From the NCBI RefSeq assembly GCF_963576545.1, contig NC_083651.1, positions 10,838,386 to 10,902,385 on the forward strand: DNA of 64,000 nucleotides, in the 5' to 3' direction. The translations under genes were made by a program, and so were the position numbers. Below are positions 1 through 13,291 of this stretch, piece by piece (within the stretch, counting starts at the first letter, position 1; every line of letters starts with the position of its first letter). The notes under the pieces were generated by a model. It was not told the DNA's origin and searched no databases. It worked only from the letters and a program-made list of their open reading frames with translations. The stretch comes from Limanda limanda (Eukaryota; Chordata; Actinopteri; Pleuronectiformes; Pleuronectidae).

Positions 1-21
1 GTTAAGAGGCTTACATTCGGC

Positions 22-105
22 CCATGCTGATGGTTGCTGGGGGACACTCCCATTGCCATGGTGATGGCTACTGGGAGGACACTCGCATTGCCATGGTGAT
101 GATGG
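22..105. repeat. Short minisatellite, about 2.4 copies of a 34-35 bp unit
   Basis: Two imperfect copies (22-55 and 56-90) both start with CCATG and end with CATTG. A third partial copy follows from 91. The copies differ at a handful of positions and by one base in length. No coding role is apparent. Confidence 0.7.
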
Positions 106-3100
106 CAGGAGCCAGGCATGCCAACCAATGATATGATGGATAGATGCCATGCAGGAGGTGAAGAGAAAACGTGACTAGAATGCCCAGTTGTCATGTCCCC
201 TGTCAAGGAGACTTTCCAAAAATTGTATCTTCACGTCCCTGCAAAAAAACAGCAAAGAGACAATTTTATACTTTAACAATGGTTTAAAATCATACTTTAA
301 TTTCTTAGGGAGCAGGGACAATAATACTATGATCTGTAAACACACAGGACACATTGGGGGTAATCTAAAGAAAACAGTGCAGATTACGGATTTAAGATTG
401 CAGATAATGAATTATGGATTGGAAACATGTGAAGAAGGAGCTTCAAAGTCAAAGCATGTGGAAATGCAAAATGCATCAGAGAACAAAAAAGGATTCAGTC
501 ATTGATGGTACAAGGTTGGAGCCTATTTTGTGTCAGCCTTTTTGTGTGAAATATGCATATGGCACCTAATTCTACATTCCATCAGTAACAATTACAACAC
601 AGAGGCAAAGGCGATAGCAAATCTGGTGATTTAGCTCCAGATAACAACTCAAGCCATTTTGCCTGCCTCCCAGTAGAGGGAGGCCGGGCCTGGGTTGAGG
701 GCCAGTGAGGCAGGACGGGGAACCGGGGGACTGAGGCTGCCTGAAGGTATGGCCCGGCTCCAAATCTGAGTAAATGACCAAAAGTTGTTGTTTGTGTGAG
801 AATGTAGAACGGAAGAGCGCCGGTAGACTGAATAAACCCTGCACCTTTTTAGACCAACATACACTCATCTCCTCTTCAAGATGGAAAGTGCCGATCCCTC
901 CCATAAAGACACCGGCCGGCACCTGAAAGGTCGAACCAAGACAGCCCATACTAAAAATATCTCATCCAGCTTTGCCTCTAATACTCTAAACCCGATCAAA
1001 CACATACACACACAAAAAGGCAGATCACCACATGTTGCTTGTGTTTTCTGTGTCAGGAGAGACTGCGAGTCTCTCAGCCAATGAGACACAGCGCTGAGTG
1101 TTATCGCTGACCCTCAGGCAATGGGACTTTAAAAACCCACACTGACTGGACAAACAGTGTGTGTTTGTGTCCTCTCGTGTGCTCCTGCAGCGTAGAGGGG
1201 GGGTGGCCTGTACCTTTGGCCGCCTTCACTTCGCTTAAGTTGACAGTTCAGCTAAGATAAAAGATTTATTTTTTCTTCCTGAGAATGTGATACAATGCTC
1301 CAAAGAAAGAAGGTGTTTAAAAGACATTGGGGAGAGCGTCATGTCCACAAATCTGTCTCTGCGTGGGCAGGAGCACCCGCGGTCCACAGGTGCTATCTCA
1401 CTGGCCAGAGAAACACCTTTGTCCCTCTCGTACAGAACCAACTCAACCGCACAGGCACATTAATAGAATTGAAAAATGACAAGAATATGTCGGGGTTTTT
1501 TTTGCATTATGTTATGCAACTCATCCATGTGCTGTAAACATGTGGCTGCAGCTTATCATGAAACTCAATAACCTGCTAAAACAGTTTGCCTATTGCATTC
1601 TCCGGATGTAAGCAAACACCCTATAAACACACCATGGGATAAATACCATATAAGCTTGGTTGGGTTATAACTATTCAGCACAAATGCAGTATTGATGATT
1701 TAATACAGTCGCTTGGAAACTCAGTCAAACACAAGATCCAGTTAGAAGAATCATTTAGAAGCAGACAATGATTAAAGGCATATATAACGCCTTAAAATAA
1801 AATCATACAATCTATTTCCAGTTTAGTTTATATCTCCTAATGATATCTTTAAGATGACAGTGGAAACTGCATATTTCTCCTTTTAGATCTTCGATGTTTC
1901 GGATGCTACGTGCTCAATGTTATGTTTTCGTTTGTTTTATCTCTCTGCTTTGGACAGTCTGGTTTTCACAGACTCTGCGTATTAAGAGTTTTAGAGCCTT
2001 TAAAACGGAGAAGTTTGAAAACGTATGGACGGGCAGAAGCAGAGACTTTTGGAAACCATGACAGAGTCACTCAGAAACAGCTTGCTGATTGGGTCTTTTC
2101 AGTCTTGACGTATGGCCTTGGCGGATTCTCCGGGCTCCTGTCACATAATAAACATTATAGGATCGGCAACCCGTGTAGAACACAACATGGATACTCAATG
2201 ACAAGCATTGCTGCCCCTGCTGGGCAGTTAAATTCTGCATTTTACAATGATACAACTGCTTTCATGTGTAAGAGACGAGCTACTATTATATATGATAAAA
2301 TCTGATACATTTCCAATGAGCAGCAAAATAAACATGGCTCCTGTTTACACCGACACCAGCAGGCCAAGTGTAGGTGAAAACCTTAGACTCTCCTTCCATA
2401 TAACCATATATTACCATTATGATCACAGTAAATATTACATTTGCATCCACTGTTATTGATATTATCACATGATTCTTTAGGACAAGTTGTACAAGTAGAA
2501 AAATCGTTGTGAGACTGCGGCGACGTGAAAGTTAGCTCCTCAACAACTTGTTCGACAAAGACTACCTGAAAAGATATACAATGAGAAAACATGGAGGTCC
2601 GCATTACCGGGCGAGTGTTAAATCTGACGAGCTGCGTGAAGCTACGGAAATAAATGGAGGAGGCATAATGCTGTATTTGTAATTCTTTTGTGATTTTGTT
2701 TTTCGCCTTTCCACGCACGGAGCCTCGGGGAACCGTATGTGTGGTTTACACCTTGAAAGACATCCCCGAGCCGGCCCAGCCCCTGAGGAGACCAATAGAG
2801 AGCCGTGTTACCAAAGTCCCCGCAGAGACAACAAGCCATGTGAAGTGTGAAACCTCTCGCCAACACGCATTTAAGATTTCAGAGACGCACATCAGTAAGA
2901 ATGGAAATATTCACAGCGAAAGAAGAGAGCGGAGAGAGCGAGAGAAAGAATGGACAGACTGCTGTTTGACAAATATTGTGAGACGTGGTGAAGGGGTGGT
3001 GGTGTTTTCATTGCTGACATCAACATAAATTTTCCTGGCGCGGCTCTCCTTGCCCAGCATGAGCCCAGCACTGGGAAACTGGAGAGGAAATTCTCCGAGC

Positions 3101-3325
3101 CGCTAGGGAGGGGAATCAAAGAGCCGTGGCTCGGAGACCTCTAACACACTGAACTCCTCGCTGACCCCTCGACTCTCCTTTACTCTCCCGCTCGCTCACA
3201 CACCCACAGTTACATGCAGAGGCACGAATCAAATACACACTCACACACACACACGGATCCACAAGGACAAGCAGTCAGATGTGGGCACTACCACATTCAA
3301 GATCATTTGGGATCAATGCTCATCA
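106..3325. other. Gene-free unique DNA, left end of the desert
   Basis: Open frames here are short (131 aa at most), lack recognisable domains and overlap one another on both strands, so I do not call a gene. The sequence is mostly unique and moderately AT-rich, with a small CA run near 3,240-3,254. No transposon or RNA gene was recognised. Confidence 0.55.
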
Positions 3326-3853
3326 CTTAAGCTCCTTTCAGACAAGCGCTGATTCCCTGCACTGTCTCCGGAGGAGGTGCATGTTTGAACGCAAATGTCC
3401 GAGTGAGAGCGACTGGATTATCTGCAGACTAGAAGGAAGTCCGCAGAAAGTCCGCAGAATCCGATGGGAGGACACTGCAGGGGATTTCCGGCTGGATTCG
3501 AAGCTTGTAGCACTCGTCAGACACAAAAATGTAAACAATTATACTCAATAAAATAAAAGGCAACAAATATCCCAACAGTCTCATTCATGTAGAAGACACA
3601 GACCAAGATGTGGAGGGAGTTTGTGGTGAAAAGAGTCAACCCCGGTTTCGGGAAAAAATCACGTGATCTCCACAGCGGAATGATTACGTTCCTTCCTGCC
3701 TCTGTGTGCTGCACCCTAGCCTGAATAATGGAGAGGATCTGCTGCTGTTGGGAAAGCGTCTGTGCAGAGAACCTCCCGCTGCGGGTAAAGTCCGTACCAA
3801 ATTCTTCGGACTGTACCCGCAGGTAATGTCTGAAAACGGCTTCTGTGTCTTCA
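3326..3853 (-). mobile_element. Non-autonomous DNA transposon (MITE-like), copy 1
   Basis: The left end reads TTAAGCTCCTTTCAGACA. The right end, read on the minus strand, is AGCCGTTTTCAGACATT, so the termini are imperfect inverted repeats. Read on the minus strand, the interior matches the second copy at 24,264-24,862 in order: a GTACNGTCCGNA block, a GGACTTTANCCCG block, GAGATCACGYGATTTT, then a CTCCCTCCACATCTTG-type block. The left edge carries TTAA. The right edge has TTCT where TTAA would be expected, so that target duplication is probably decayed. The 151-aa and 66-aa open frames inside are chance frames of the element. Confidence 0.65.
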
Positions 3854-5580
3854 CTGTCCTTTAAACAGTATTTGTAACTCTGTGGTTCTTGTCGGTGACG
3901 GTTGAATGAGCTCAGATAGAATTTGTGTGTAATTGTGTGTGTGTGTGTGTCATACTGAGCACGTCTGCACACGCAAACTCCTCAAGTTAATGATGATGTA
4001 ATTAGCCCCGATATCCTTGAAATGTCGGGTCCCAGGAAGTGAGGCTATGCTTCGTGTCTTGTGCGGCATTCGAGTGTGAACATGCGCATGTGTGAGCACA
4101 CTATGCCCTCAGATTCGTTGGAGGCTGCACAATGAACTTGATGGCCGTTCAATTCTATGCCACAGCGAGTAGGGTTTCCAGCCCAGCTCCTCCGAAAAGA
4201 AGCACACACACAATGACGCCCGCCGTAATGAGGAACTCTTCCACGCCGTCACACAAAAAAACGCACAATCTGACAATTTGAGCAGGTGTGGCAGGCAACT
4301 GGTGCAAACACCGAAGGCATCTATGGATGTGTGTGTGTGAATCTCATCCTTGGTCGCTGCATAGGTTCTACGCCCAGATGCAGTGACCATTCATAATTGG
4401 GCACCAGGTGAAAGAGGGTGCAGCTGGCCAGACTTGCATGAATGGTCTTCCTCATGACCCCTGCATGTGTGTGTGTGTTGGGGGTGGGAGGGGGGGGGGG
4501 GGCCATGATGTGCGGACAAAGCGACTTTCAGATGCCACCACAAAAACACATCATCAATTTGAGAGGAAGGGGAGAGAGGTGACGGGAAAGGGGGTTTACA
4601 ACGCTGCTCAAGCATGGCAGCCCGTTCAAACGCTCCTTTTCTGTGTGTGTGTGTGTGTGTGGAACAGTCTCGCCCCCCCCCACCCACTCAATGGGACACA
4701 GACAAGACTCTCAGGAGGTGAAGGGTGAAGAGGGTTTTAGTCCCACTGCTCTACCCTGTTATAGACGGGAAAGACATTTGAACATTTATCATTCTAGACG
4801 TAGTGATTTTATAGATTTTGAATTGTTGCTAATCTTTTTCTAACTTCAAACGATGGTGTTCCGTTTTTTATGTGTGTCCCCAATCAGAGAAGCCACGAGG
4901 TCCCCAATCAGAGCTGGGAACAGACGCTGGGGCCCACTGAGGTCTGTCAAAGTGTGCAGGCCGTTTTAATCCACTCGGCTGGAAGTCTCCTCTGTAGGCG
5001 TGCGCATGTGTGTGCATGCATGAACCTCTGGAGCGGTGGGCACGATAAGCCACAACAAGATAAAAGCCGGCTTGAACAATGATGTCATAGAGTTCCACGG
5101 ATTTTCCGGGAGGTCGGCAGAGTCAGACCTGAAACGAAGCGCAGGCCGTAAGCCTTCCCTCCGCTGTAACCACACGACTCCGGTGTGCCGGCGGGATTAG
5201 CCGGCACAATAGGTTCGACGCTCTCTCACTTATCCATCAACATCATATTTAGAGTTCCCCGAGCGTTGGGCCCGCTCTCCCTGCCTCAGCGTATCTTTGT
5301 GATCCTCACTTCTCTATATCAGTAAACACTTGTTCTCCCCTTCCATCAAGGAGGGAAGAGGAGAGTGACTAGAGGACTCCAAATAATGCAATTAAACACT
5401 GACCGCAGGGTTCAGTGCTGCTTATCAATACACCCAGCAGGGGAGGAAAGACCAGCTCAAACCAGGGCTTCAGCTGTCTGCTCTATGGAGACAGGCATTT
5501 TATTAGACCACGGCTGCAGCCGAAGCCTCTCCGAATCCCTTCCTTCATCTGCACACGCAAAATCAGACTGCATGCAACAA
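3854..5580. other. Gene-free DNA with small GT/CA and G-rich tracts
   Basis: This stretch holds a short (GT)n near 3,931-3,950, a G-run at 4,490-4,502, a GT run at 4,641-4,661 and a C-run at 4,674-4,682. Open frames are low-complexity or short. No gene or transposon was recognised. Confidence 0.5.
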
Positions 5581-6868
<1,288 letters not shown>

Positions 6869-7868
6869 CTGGTTGGCTACATTACCCCAGTGTGCTGCAG
6901 GGGCCTGTCTGTGCTCGCTGGTGAGGACAGGTTGCTGTTCACCACGTCTCTCCCCTCTCTGCTCTGTCTTACTGTCGGCACAGTTGACCTCCACGGGAGG
7001 CTTGTCTGAGGCAGAGCCAGATTGAGCGGCGGCCCACCAGCACGGGAGCCCACCGAGCGCATGAGCCAGGCCTCTGCCACGCCGCCCGCCTGCCTCTGCC
7101 ACCCCGCGGTCAGCCACTGACAAACGCTGGGCCTCTCCCTGGTTCCGTGGTTTTCCCCCAACCTGGACACAGGGCACCTAGTGGATAAACCCACTCATAC
7201 ATAATACACGCTGGCCCCAGGGCCCGGTGTGCGATCTCATCATGCATGTGTCCTCTGCAGAAGGAAATGTGACAGACTGCAGTGAGGGAAGCGTGTGTGT
7301 GTGTGTGTGTGTGTGTCTGTCGGGGAAGGTGGCGCGAGCAGAGAGCTGCTAAGGGTGCCAAGCCGAGCGGTGAGCGGCGGCATGGGGCCTCTCGTGCCCA
7401 GTGTGCGTCCCTCAAGTTCTCCCTCATCTGCATAATGAATATTTGCACCACGGAGGATTGTTAAACTGACACAAGGCCACATCAGGAGGAATGACTGTCG
7501 GATCCACCGATGTGAGGAGCTGTGGGAAGACGGAGGCCGAGGAGCAGCGGAGCCAAAATGGCAAACGTCGGCCAATATTGGCAAGAAGCTGGACTTTCAC
7601 ACCCAAATATGCAAAAATAAAAAAGAGCGGGTTTGAGCAATAGATAAAAGGGGGCAGGGGGGGGGGTTGGTATTTTCTGTTCAAAGTGCGAGTGGATTGA
7701 TGAGTGAGTCCAAACAAACAGAAGTGGGGAGTTTAGTGAACAGAGCCAAGCACTTAGGGAACATAAAAAGCAGCAAAGCCCTGGCGAGGTGGTCCGGCTG
7801 TTTCATTGCTCTGCAGGCTGAGGAATCAATGGGAGCAGGGAGAGAGGGCATTCCTGGATGACTGACTG

Positions 7869-7903
<35 letters not shown>

Positions 7904-8940
7904 CACACACACACATACACACACACACACACACACGTATACACACACACACACACAGAAAGAGGACCATACAGAGGAAGGGCTGGAGAAGAATTTTAAT
8001 GGTGAAACCACTTTTACAGCACACCATCCTCCGCATCTTCATCATCGCCCTCATCACCATCATCCCTCCTGTGCGTCCTCGGACCATCATCTCCATCGTT
8101 TCCATGACGCATTGCCCATTTTTCCCGTGGAGCCCGGGGTGCGATCTGTATCACAGACCACTGTGGTTTACTCCAGGCCATCTCGTCCAGACCAGGGTGG
8201 GCCTCTGAGAGGGAAAACAAGCAGTGGTTTGACAGCAGTCCTCTTCTGTCTGCAGCTGGACAAATGGACTATTGAGACAGGTGGACGGCATACGCACCAG
8301 AGATACACACACTAATGGACTGGCAGTGTTATCCAAATACACAACTGCAAGGTAGTCTCGTGACATCTTTTTCACACGTGGTTGGAAAGACTCTTAAGTT
8401 ACTTAAAACCCTAAAGAACACACAACAACTATAGCTATGATTAGCTGAACACAAATTGCCGTTCCTATTAATCAACGGTGAAATGAGTGTGACGTGCACA
8501 ACCTAGTTCACTGTAGAGGACACACAAAGTGCAGAATCCACTGTATATCAACCAAAGCAATTAGCCAAACAGGGGCTCACAGAGGTGGGCTTTGATCCTG
8601 GAACTGTGAAATATTTATGAAGAGATGTGATACATGAAATGAGCTCCGAGAATGAGTGTCCGTGGGGGTCCGATGGAACCCCCCCCTCAGAGGGACCTTC
8701 AGGGGAGGTTTGCTCGAACACAACAAGAGGGTCAAAAGGGAACCCATTCAAAATGAAGGGCAGGGGAGACTGAGCAGGCCCTAAAATGGCGGCCTACATT
8801 TTTGGGCAGAGAGTGGGATATGGGGGGGGGATAATCCGCGGTTTGAAGCAGGAGCCGAGGCGGCCGCGGTGCCGTGGATCCGAGGGGACGTTCTCGGCTG
8901 ATGCGCTCAGTTCCACTCGGTTCCGCTCAGACAGAGCGCA
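6869..8940. other. Gene-free DNA between the GAAA array and a candidate enhancer
   Basis: It contains a (GT)n at 7,291-7,320, a G-run at about 7,656-7,665, a (CA)n at 7,869-7,957, a CATCAT-rich segment at 8,035-8,105 and a G-run near 8,822. Moderately GC-rich frames at 6,877-7,194 show no conserved domain and are disrupted in all related frames. No gene is called. Confidence 0.5.
7869..7957. repeat. (CA)n microsatellite
   Basis: About 44 CA dinucleotides with scattered single-base interruptions (CG, TA). It is a typical teleost microsatellite. Confidence 0.95.
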
Positions 8941-9400
8941 GGAGTTTTAACACACTCAAGCATGCGCTAATTAAAAATCCACACTCTGCATCATAGCTGC
9001 GGTGATCAATATTCCTGATTAACTCATCTATACATCACCGCAGCACACAGTGGACTCAGCCGCATGGGGGAATGAACCTTTCACTCGTAATCGCTGCCTT
9101 TACGTACCAATTTTTGAACAAATAGGGGTTTATTTCCAACTCAAAGTCATCATCAGGTTCTCCAGCTGTCTCCGATATAATCAAAGTCGTTACCATTCAT
9201 CTCAAACTCATCCTGCAGAAGGTGTGGTGTAAATGATACACATTCCACCTGTGATTAATGTTAAAGCAGTGTGTAGATCGCTGCACAGGCTTCGCTGCTA
9301 CTCGTCCTAATTAATTCACCCTGAGAGACTCGAACGAGGGAATAGTTTGATCCTCGAGACCCGGTAATAATCAAACTACCCCCTGGAATATTTTCACACT
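8941..9400. promoter_or_regulatory. Candidate conserved noncoding element with a perfect inverted repeat
   Basis: Unique AT-rich sequence with homeodomain cores (CTAATTAAAA near 8,967; CCTAATTAATTC near 9,306) and a GATCAATATTCCTGATTAA stretch. An 11-bp perfect inverted repeat (GCTGCGGTGAT at 8,996-9,006; its complement at 9,034-9,044) brackets that stretch. A second 9-bp inverted repeat (TAGTTTGAT / ATCAAACTA) lies at about 9,345-9,378. The assignment as an enhancer is inference from composition. Cross-species alignment is needed to prove it. Confidence 0.3.
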
Positions 9401-9636
9401 TGGCAGCATGGTGGGGAACGTGGGATTCTTAATGCAGCCAGGAAGTGCAAATTTGATAACATTCAGAAATCAAATGGGAAAAGAGCTTGTTAATAATCCA
9501 TGTCACTTTTTCTATAAGTAGAAAAAAATTGAAATTCCAGCACGTTTATTCACGCGCAGTTTTTGCCACTTACATGGAATTGTTAAACACAGAATGTATT
9601 TTGTGATAAATAAAACCTTTTGGTTTTGTTTTTGTA

Positions 9637-9860
9637 TTTATATAGAGCTTTTCTAGTCTGGTGATGACCACTCAAAGCGCTTTACAGTACAGTTTTACAT
9701 TCACCCATTCACACACACATTCATACAGTGCATCTATTTGCAGCACTTTGTTATTCTATGGGGGGGCATTCGGGGTTCAGCATCTTGCCCAAGGACACTT
9801 CGGCATGCAGATGGGTCAGACTGGGGATGACCACTCTACCCCTCAGCCACAGCCGCCCAC
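9637..9860 (+). mobile_element. Teleost interspersed repeat (retroposon-type fragment)
   Basis: The segment starts TTTATATAGAGCTTTTCTAG and runs through ACTCAAAGCGCTTTACAGTA, CATTCACCCATTCACACAC, TTGCCCAAGGACACTTCGGC and ends near CAGCCACAGCCGCCC. I recognise this series of blocks as a very widespread fish interspersed repeat, seen here as a truncated copy with an internal deletion. I cannot assign the family with certainty. Confidence 0.6.
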
Positions 9861-10039
9861 TTTTGGCAGACTTTATTTAAAAGTCTTCCTGCCAACTAAA
9901 GAAAAATTGTATTTTCATCGTAGAAATGTACATGGAGCTGAAATCCACAAAAGCGCATATCCACATCTCTCTCGCATATAAAAAATGTTAACATATTTGT
10001 TTACGCTACAACTTCACAAGATCAAGAATAACTCATTTG

Positions 10040-10517
10040 GCCAGGAAATGTATAGCAATGACTTGGAAGTCTGATTCCCCGACTCTCATAGGCCGATGGT
10101 CTGTGGAGATGAGCAGTTGTATTCCTCTTGAAAAGATTACACATAGTCTCAGAAAGAAATATAAGTTAATTTTGAAAATCTGGCAGCCTTATTTGGAGTA
10201 CATGGATACACCACCAACGGTGTCATAGGACTGTAACTATTTGGAGCTCTGAATTACATTATGTACTGTGTCATTGTGGTATTTCTCTGTGATGTGTCAT
10301 CCTATGCAACAATTTTTTTATTTTTTTTTTCTCTTTGGGTGGGGGGAATTATTTACTTTATTTATTTAATTAGTTTTATTTCATCTATGTGTGTATTTTT
10401 TTAAAATTTTGTTATGTCATTTTCTGTAATGTTTGATGTAGAGTGTTCTGTATTCTCTGCATGTTCTCTTGCAATGTGAAAATATTTGAAAAAAATAAAA
10501 TATTCCAAAAAAGAAGG
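10040..10517 (+). mobile_element. 5'-truncated L1-like LINE, 3' end of ORF2 plus 3' tail
   Basis: The first about 190 bp encode a C-terminal reverse-transcriptase ORF2 tail in L1/Tx1 style (ARKCIAMTWKSDSPTLIGRW, then PLEKITHSLRKKYK and WQPYLEYM), ending in a stop at 10,226-10,228. A T-rich, low-complexity 3' UTR follows and ends with AAAAAATAAAA-type sequence. The insertion is bounded by a perfect 9-bp direct repeat ACTCATTTG at 10,031-10,039 and 10,518-10,526, as expected of target-primed reverse transcription. It is a dead fragment without endonuclease or polymerase domains. Confidence 0.8.
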
Positions 10518-10928
10518 ACTCATTTGAATGGAGGTTAAAACGTCAGATGCTAACGTCCTGCTGTCCGACAATCAGGGCCCGAGCCAAAGTAGCGCAGCAA
10601 CAAAAAAAAAAAACTTTATTGTGTGTTCCTTAGGCAGACACACAATAAGCAATCATGAAGCAGTCGGGGCAACATACAAGAGGTTTTTACCTGCTGAGAG
10701 TGAAACAACCACACCTTAAAATTACATCTACCCTAAAGCGGATATTTTTTAAAGCTCGTTTCCCCAGCGTTTAAAACCAGACAAGAACAAAAGACGGTCA
10801 ATTTTACATGCCCACACGAAAATCTGCACTTTGTTTTAGGGACTTAAAAAATTTTTTGCATGTAAACAAGATGTTTGTTTTACAGACTATCTGCATTAGA
10901 TTGCAGGACAGGGGCTACAGGGGGTCAG

Positions 10929-11290
10929 CCCTATGTTCCCACATTTCAAAGGATTTTTTTTTCACTGACAATTTTGAAAATTAGGCCCTATGTTCCCACA
11001 GACTTATGTTCCCAGATTTATTTTGAAAAATTAGTCCCGATGTTCCCACACTTCTAGATTTTTCTGAAAATTAGGGTTAGGGTTAGGGTTAGGGTTAGGG
11101 TTAGGGTTAGGGTTAGGGTTAGAGTTAGGGTTAGGGTTAGGGTTAGGGTTAAGGTTAGGGTTCACCAGCTACGGAATGGTGAACCCTTAACTACCAGGCA
11201 GGGGTAGAAATGTGGGAACTGTAGGAACATAGGGCCTAATTTTGTAATGAATATTAGAAATGTGGGAACATTGGGCTGTGGGAACATAGG
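10929..11290. repeat. Palindromic element with telomeric repeat core
   Basis: The left arm has repeated CCCTATGTTCCCACA motifs (10,929, 10,986 and variants at 11,004 and 11,036). The right arm has the reverse complement (TGTGGGAAC near 11,210, GGAACATAGGGCCTAATTTT near 11,224, TGTGGGAACATAGG at 11,277). A telomeric array and a short hairpin (GGGTTCACC 11,158-11,166 / GGTGAACCC 11,178-11,186) lie between the arms. The whole looks like one interspersed inverted-repeat element of unknown class. Confidence 0.75.
11071..11162 (+). repeat. Interstitial telomeric repeat (TTAGGG)n
   Basis: About 15 tandem TTAGGG units with two variants (TTAGAG near 11,120 and TTAAGG near 11,150). It lies at the centre of an inverted-repeat element, so it need not mark a chromosome fusion. 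Confidence 0.95.
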
Positions 11291-11689
11291 CACGCTCCCG
11301 GCTACAGTACAGCACCTTTTTTTTGTTTTCAGACCAAATGAAGATATTCACTTTGTATTTCCCACTATTTTGACATTTCAATATGGACTGTTTCTTTCTG
11401 GATATAACATGAAACAGTGTATGAATGCTGTAAACTGTGTGGCCCAGGCCCTCTCTCCTTCTCCTTCTCCTTCTCCTGTTGTTAGTTCAGCCTGAGCTGG
11501 GGGGCCCCGGCCCAGGCTTCCCGTGCCCCTGGCCAGACCAGCTGTCCTCTAAGCGAGCCCGGAGCGCTTCTTTGCTGTTTGTTGAGAGAAAGCAGAAAGA
11601 AGAACCTTGAACGTGACCCTCCGAAAAAGGCTTTTCTTCTCCGCTCGCCCGACACAGTTCACGCCAACTCCCCTCCTTTGTGTCCCCCC

Positions 11690-12065
11690 TCTTTATTTAA
11701 CCCTGAGTTATTTGCTGAGTTTCTGCTAAAAATCCAATTAGGTTAATTTGAAACAGTCCTGGTGAGGGGAACTTTATCCTTTTGGTGCAGAGATAACTAA
11801 CCTAATTAAGACAAGACCTCTACCTCTCGCCTCTTTGAGCCTGGAAAATAAGGAAAGATAAAGAAAACTTGTCAGAGATTAGGGTCGAGATTAGATTGCT
11901 AAAGCAAACAGCGGAGAGGGGCCTTCGTCTGTAATCGCCCTTAAATTGTTCAGGGCTCTTTCAACACCAGAGTTTCCCTGTCGTCAGTTACACGGAGCAA
12001 AGCGCAGGTAAAGGTGATGTAATAAAGGCAGAATAATAAAGGGTAATGTAAAACATTTTGGGGGA
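11690..12065. promoter_or_regulatory. Candidate conserved noncoding element
   Basis: Non-repetitive block with clustered homeodomain and GATA-type cores: CCAATTAGGTTAATTTG, CCTAATTAAGAC, GGAAAGATAAAG, AGATTAGATTGC. Composition differs sharply from the flanking microsatellites. A regulatory role for zic2a/zic5 is inference from position only. Confidence 0.3.
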
Positions 12066-12194
12066 GAGAAAGAGAAGTGGGGGATGTGATAAGACCACCT
12101 GGGAAAGTATAGACCGTGATTGATAGTGTTTTGATAGAGACCCTTTAAAGGTGCTGGGACATGTGACGCAACCTAGGGGCTGTGCTGTTCAGAT

Positions 12195-12195
<1 letters not shown>

Positions 12196-12265
<70 letters not shown>

Positions 12266-12284
12266 ACACACACACTCACACACA
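12196..12284. repeat. (CA)n microsatellite
   Basis: About 44 CA units with two CT interruptions. It is followed within 120 bp by a G-rich tract and then by C-runs at 12,578-12,641. Confidence 0.95.
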
Positions 12285-12388
12285 GTAAACACAAACAACA
12301 GGCCTGCTGAGTTTAGTTTGCTCCTATCAGCTGGCACTGGCCAACCACGCAGACCACCCCGACTCCTCAACTCCTCGGTCTGATATTG

Positions 12389-12460
12389 GGACAGGAAGGG
12401 GGAGGGCGGTGGTCGGGGGGGGGTGGATGGATGGAGCAGGGTGGGGGTGGGTGGAGCTCG
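12389..12460 (+). repeat. G-rich tract with G-quadruplex potential
   Basis: At least five runs of three or more G occur within about 70 bp, including a 9-10 G run near 12,415-12,423. The complementary type of tract (C-runs at 12,578-12,597 and 12,621-12,641) follows closely. Confidence 0.6.
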
Positions 12461-12620
12461 GCCCAGGGTTTTTTCAAGGGGGCCCTCCACCAAATTAAAA
12501 CCCAATCAATGAGAATCTCCCTCGGCCTCGGTCAAAGCCCCCTTTGCAACTAAAGCCTGTTTTTTTTTTTATGTCACCCCCCCCACCCCACCCCACATAG
12601 CCGATGCAATGCCCCCAGCA

Positions 12621-12641
12621 CCCCCCCCCCCCCCCCCCCCC
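12621..12641. repeat. Poly-C tract
   Basis: An uninterrupted C homopolymer of about 21 bases. Its length may not be reliable in the assembly. Confidence 0.8.
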
Positions 12642-13244
12642 ACTGACCCACACTCATCCAGCACTGTCACGGTAGCACACTGACTTTAGGCGATGGCCTC
12701 TATCTCTCTCTGCTCCACAGCAGCTCAGGATGACAACACACACACAGTGGCAACTGATCCCAGAACTAAGTCCTGCAAAAAAAAACAGCTGATTAAAACA
12801 ATTTAAACTTTTTTAAAAATATTTCTCAGACAGTATTGGGATGTGATACGACAGCTCTTACTTTTTATCTTTTTCTCTTGCAACCTGCGTAATAATTCCC
12901 CATGCAGTGAGACAGCAACAGGACAGTGGTGGTTTTACACCGTTCAAATTTTTACACTTTCATCTTCACTGCTGTTTACATCAATAACTGGTGAACAGAC
13001 TAATTTCTCTCTTCTTCTTCTTGTTTTTGCCTTCGGGGAAATGCATCTAAAAAAAAAGTCTACATTTCCTGCTCTGTTGATTTTGAAGTGGATGTAAACA
13101 GCCTAAAATAAAGCACAAAAGGGAAAAATCTCAAAGCTCATTGTCTCGTTATTCGGATTCGGCGTGCCGGAGCACAGAGTCAAACCACACTGTCCTAATA
13201 TTTACTGGCTGCACTGTACAATTATGCACTGACAAGCATGCTTT

Positions 13245-13291
<47 letters not shown>

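Noticed and set aside
11071..11162. Telomeric repeat as a chromosome-fusion scar
   Set aside because: It is embedded in a palindromic element and is too short and one-sided for a head-to-head fusion.
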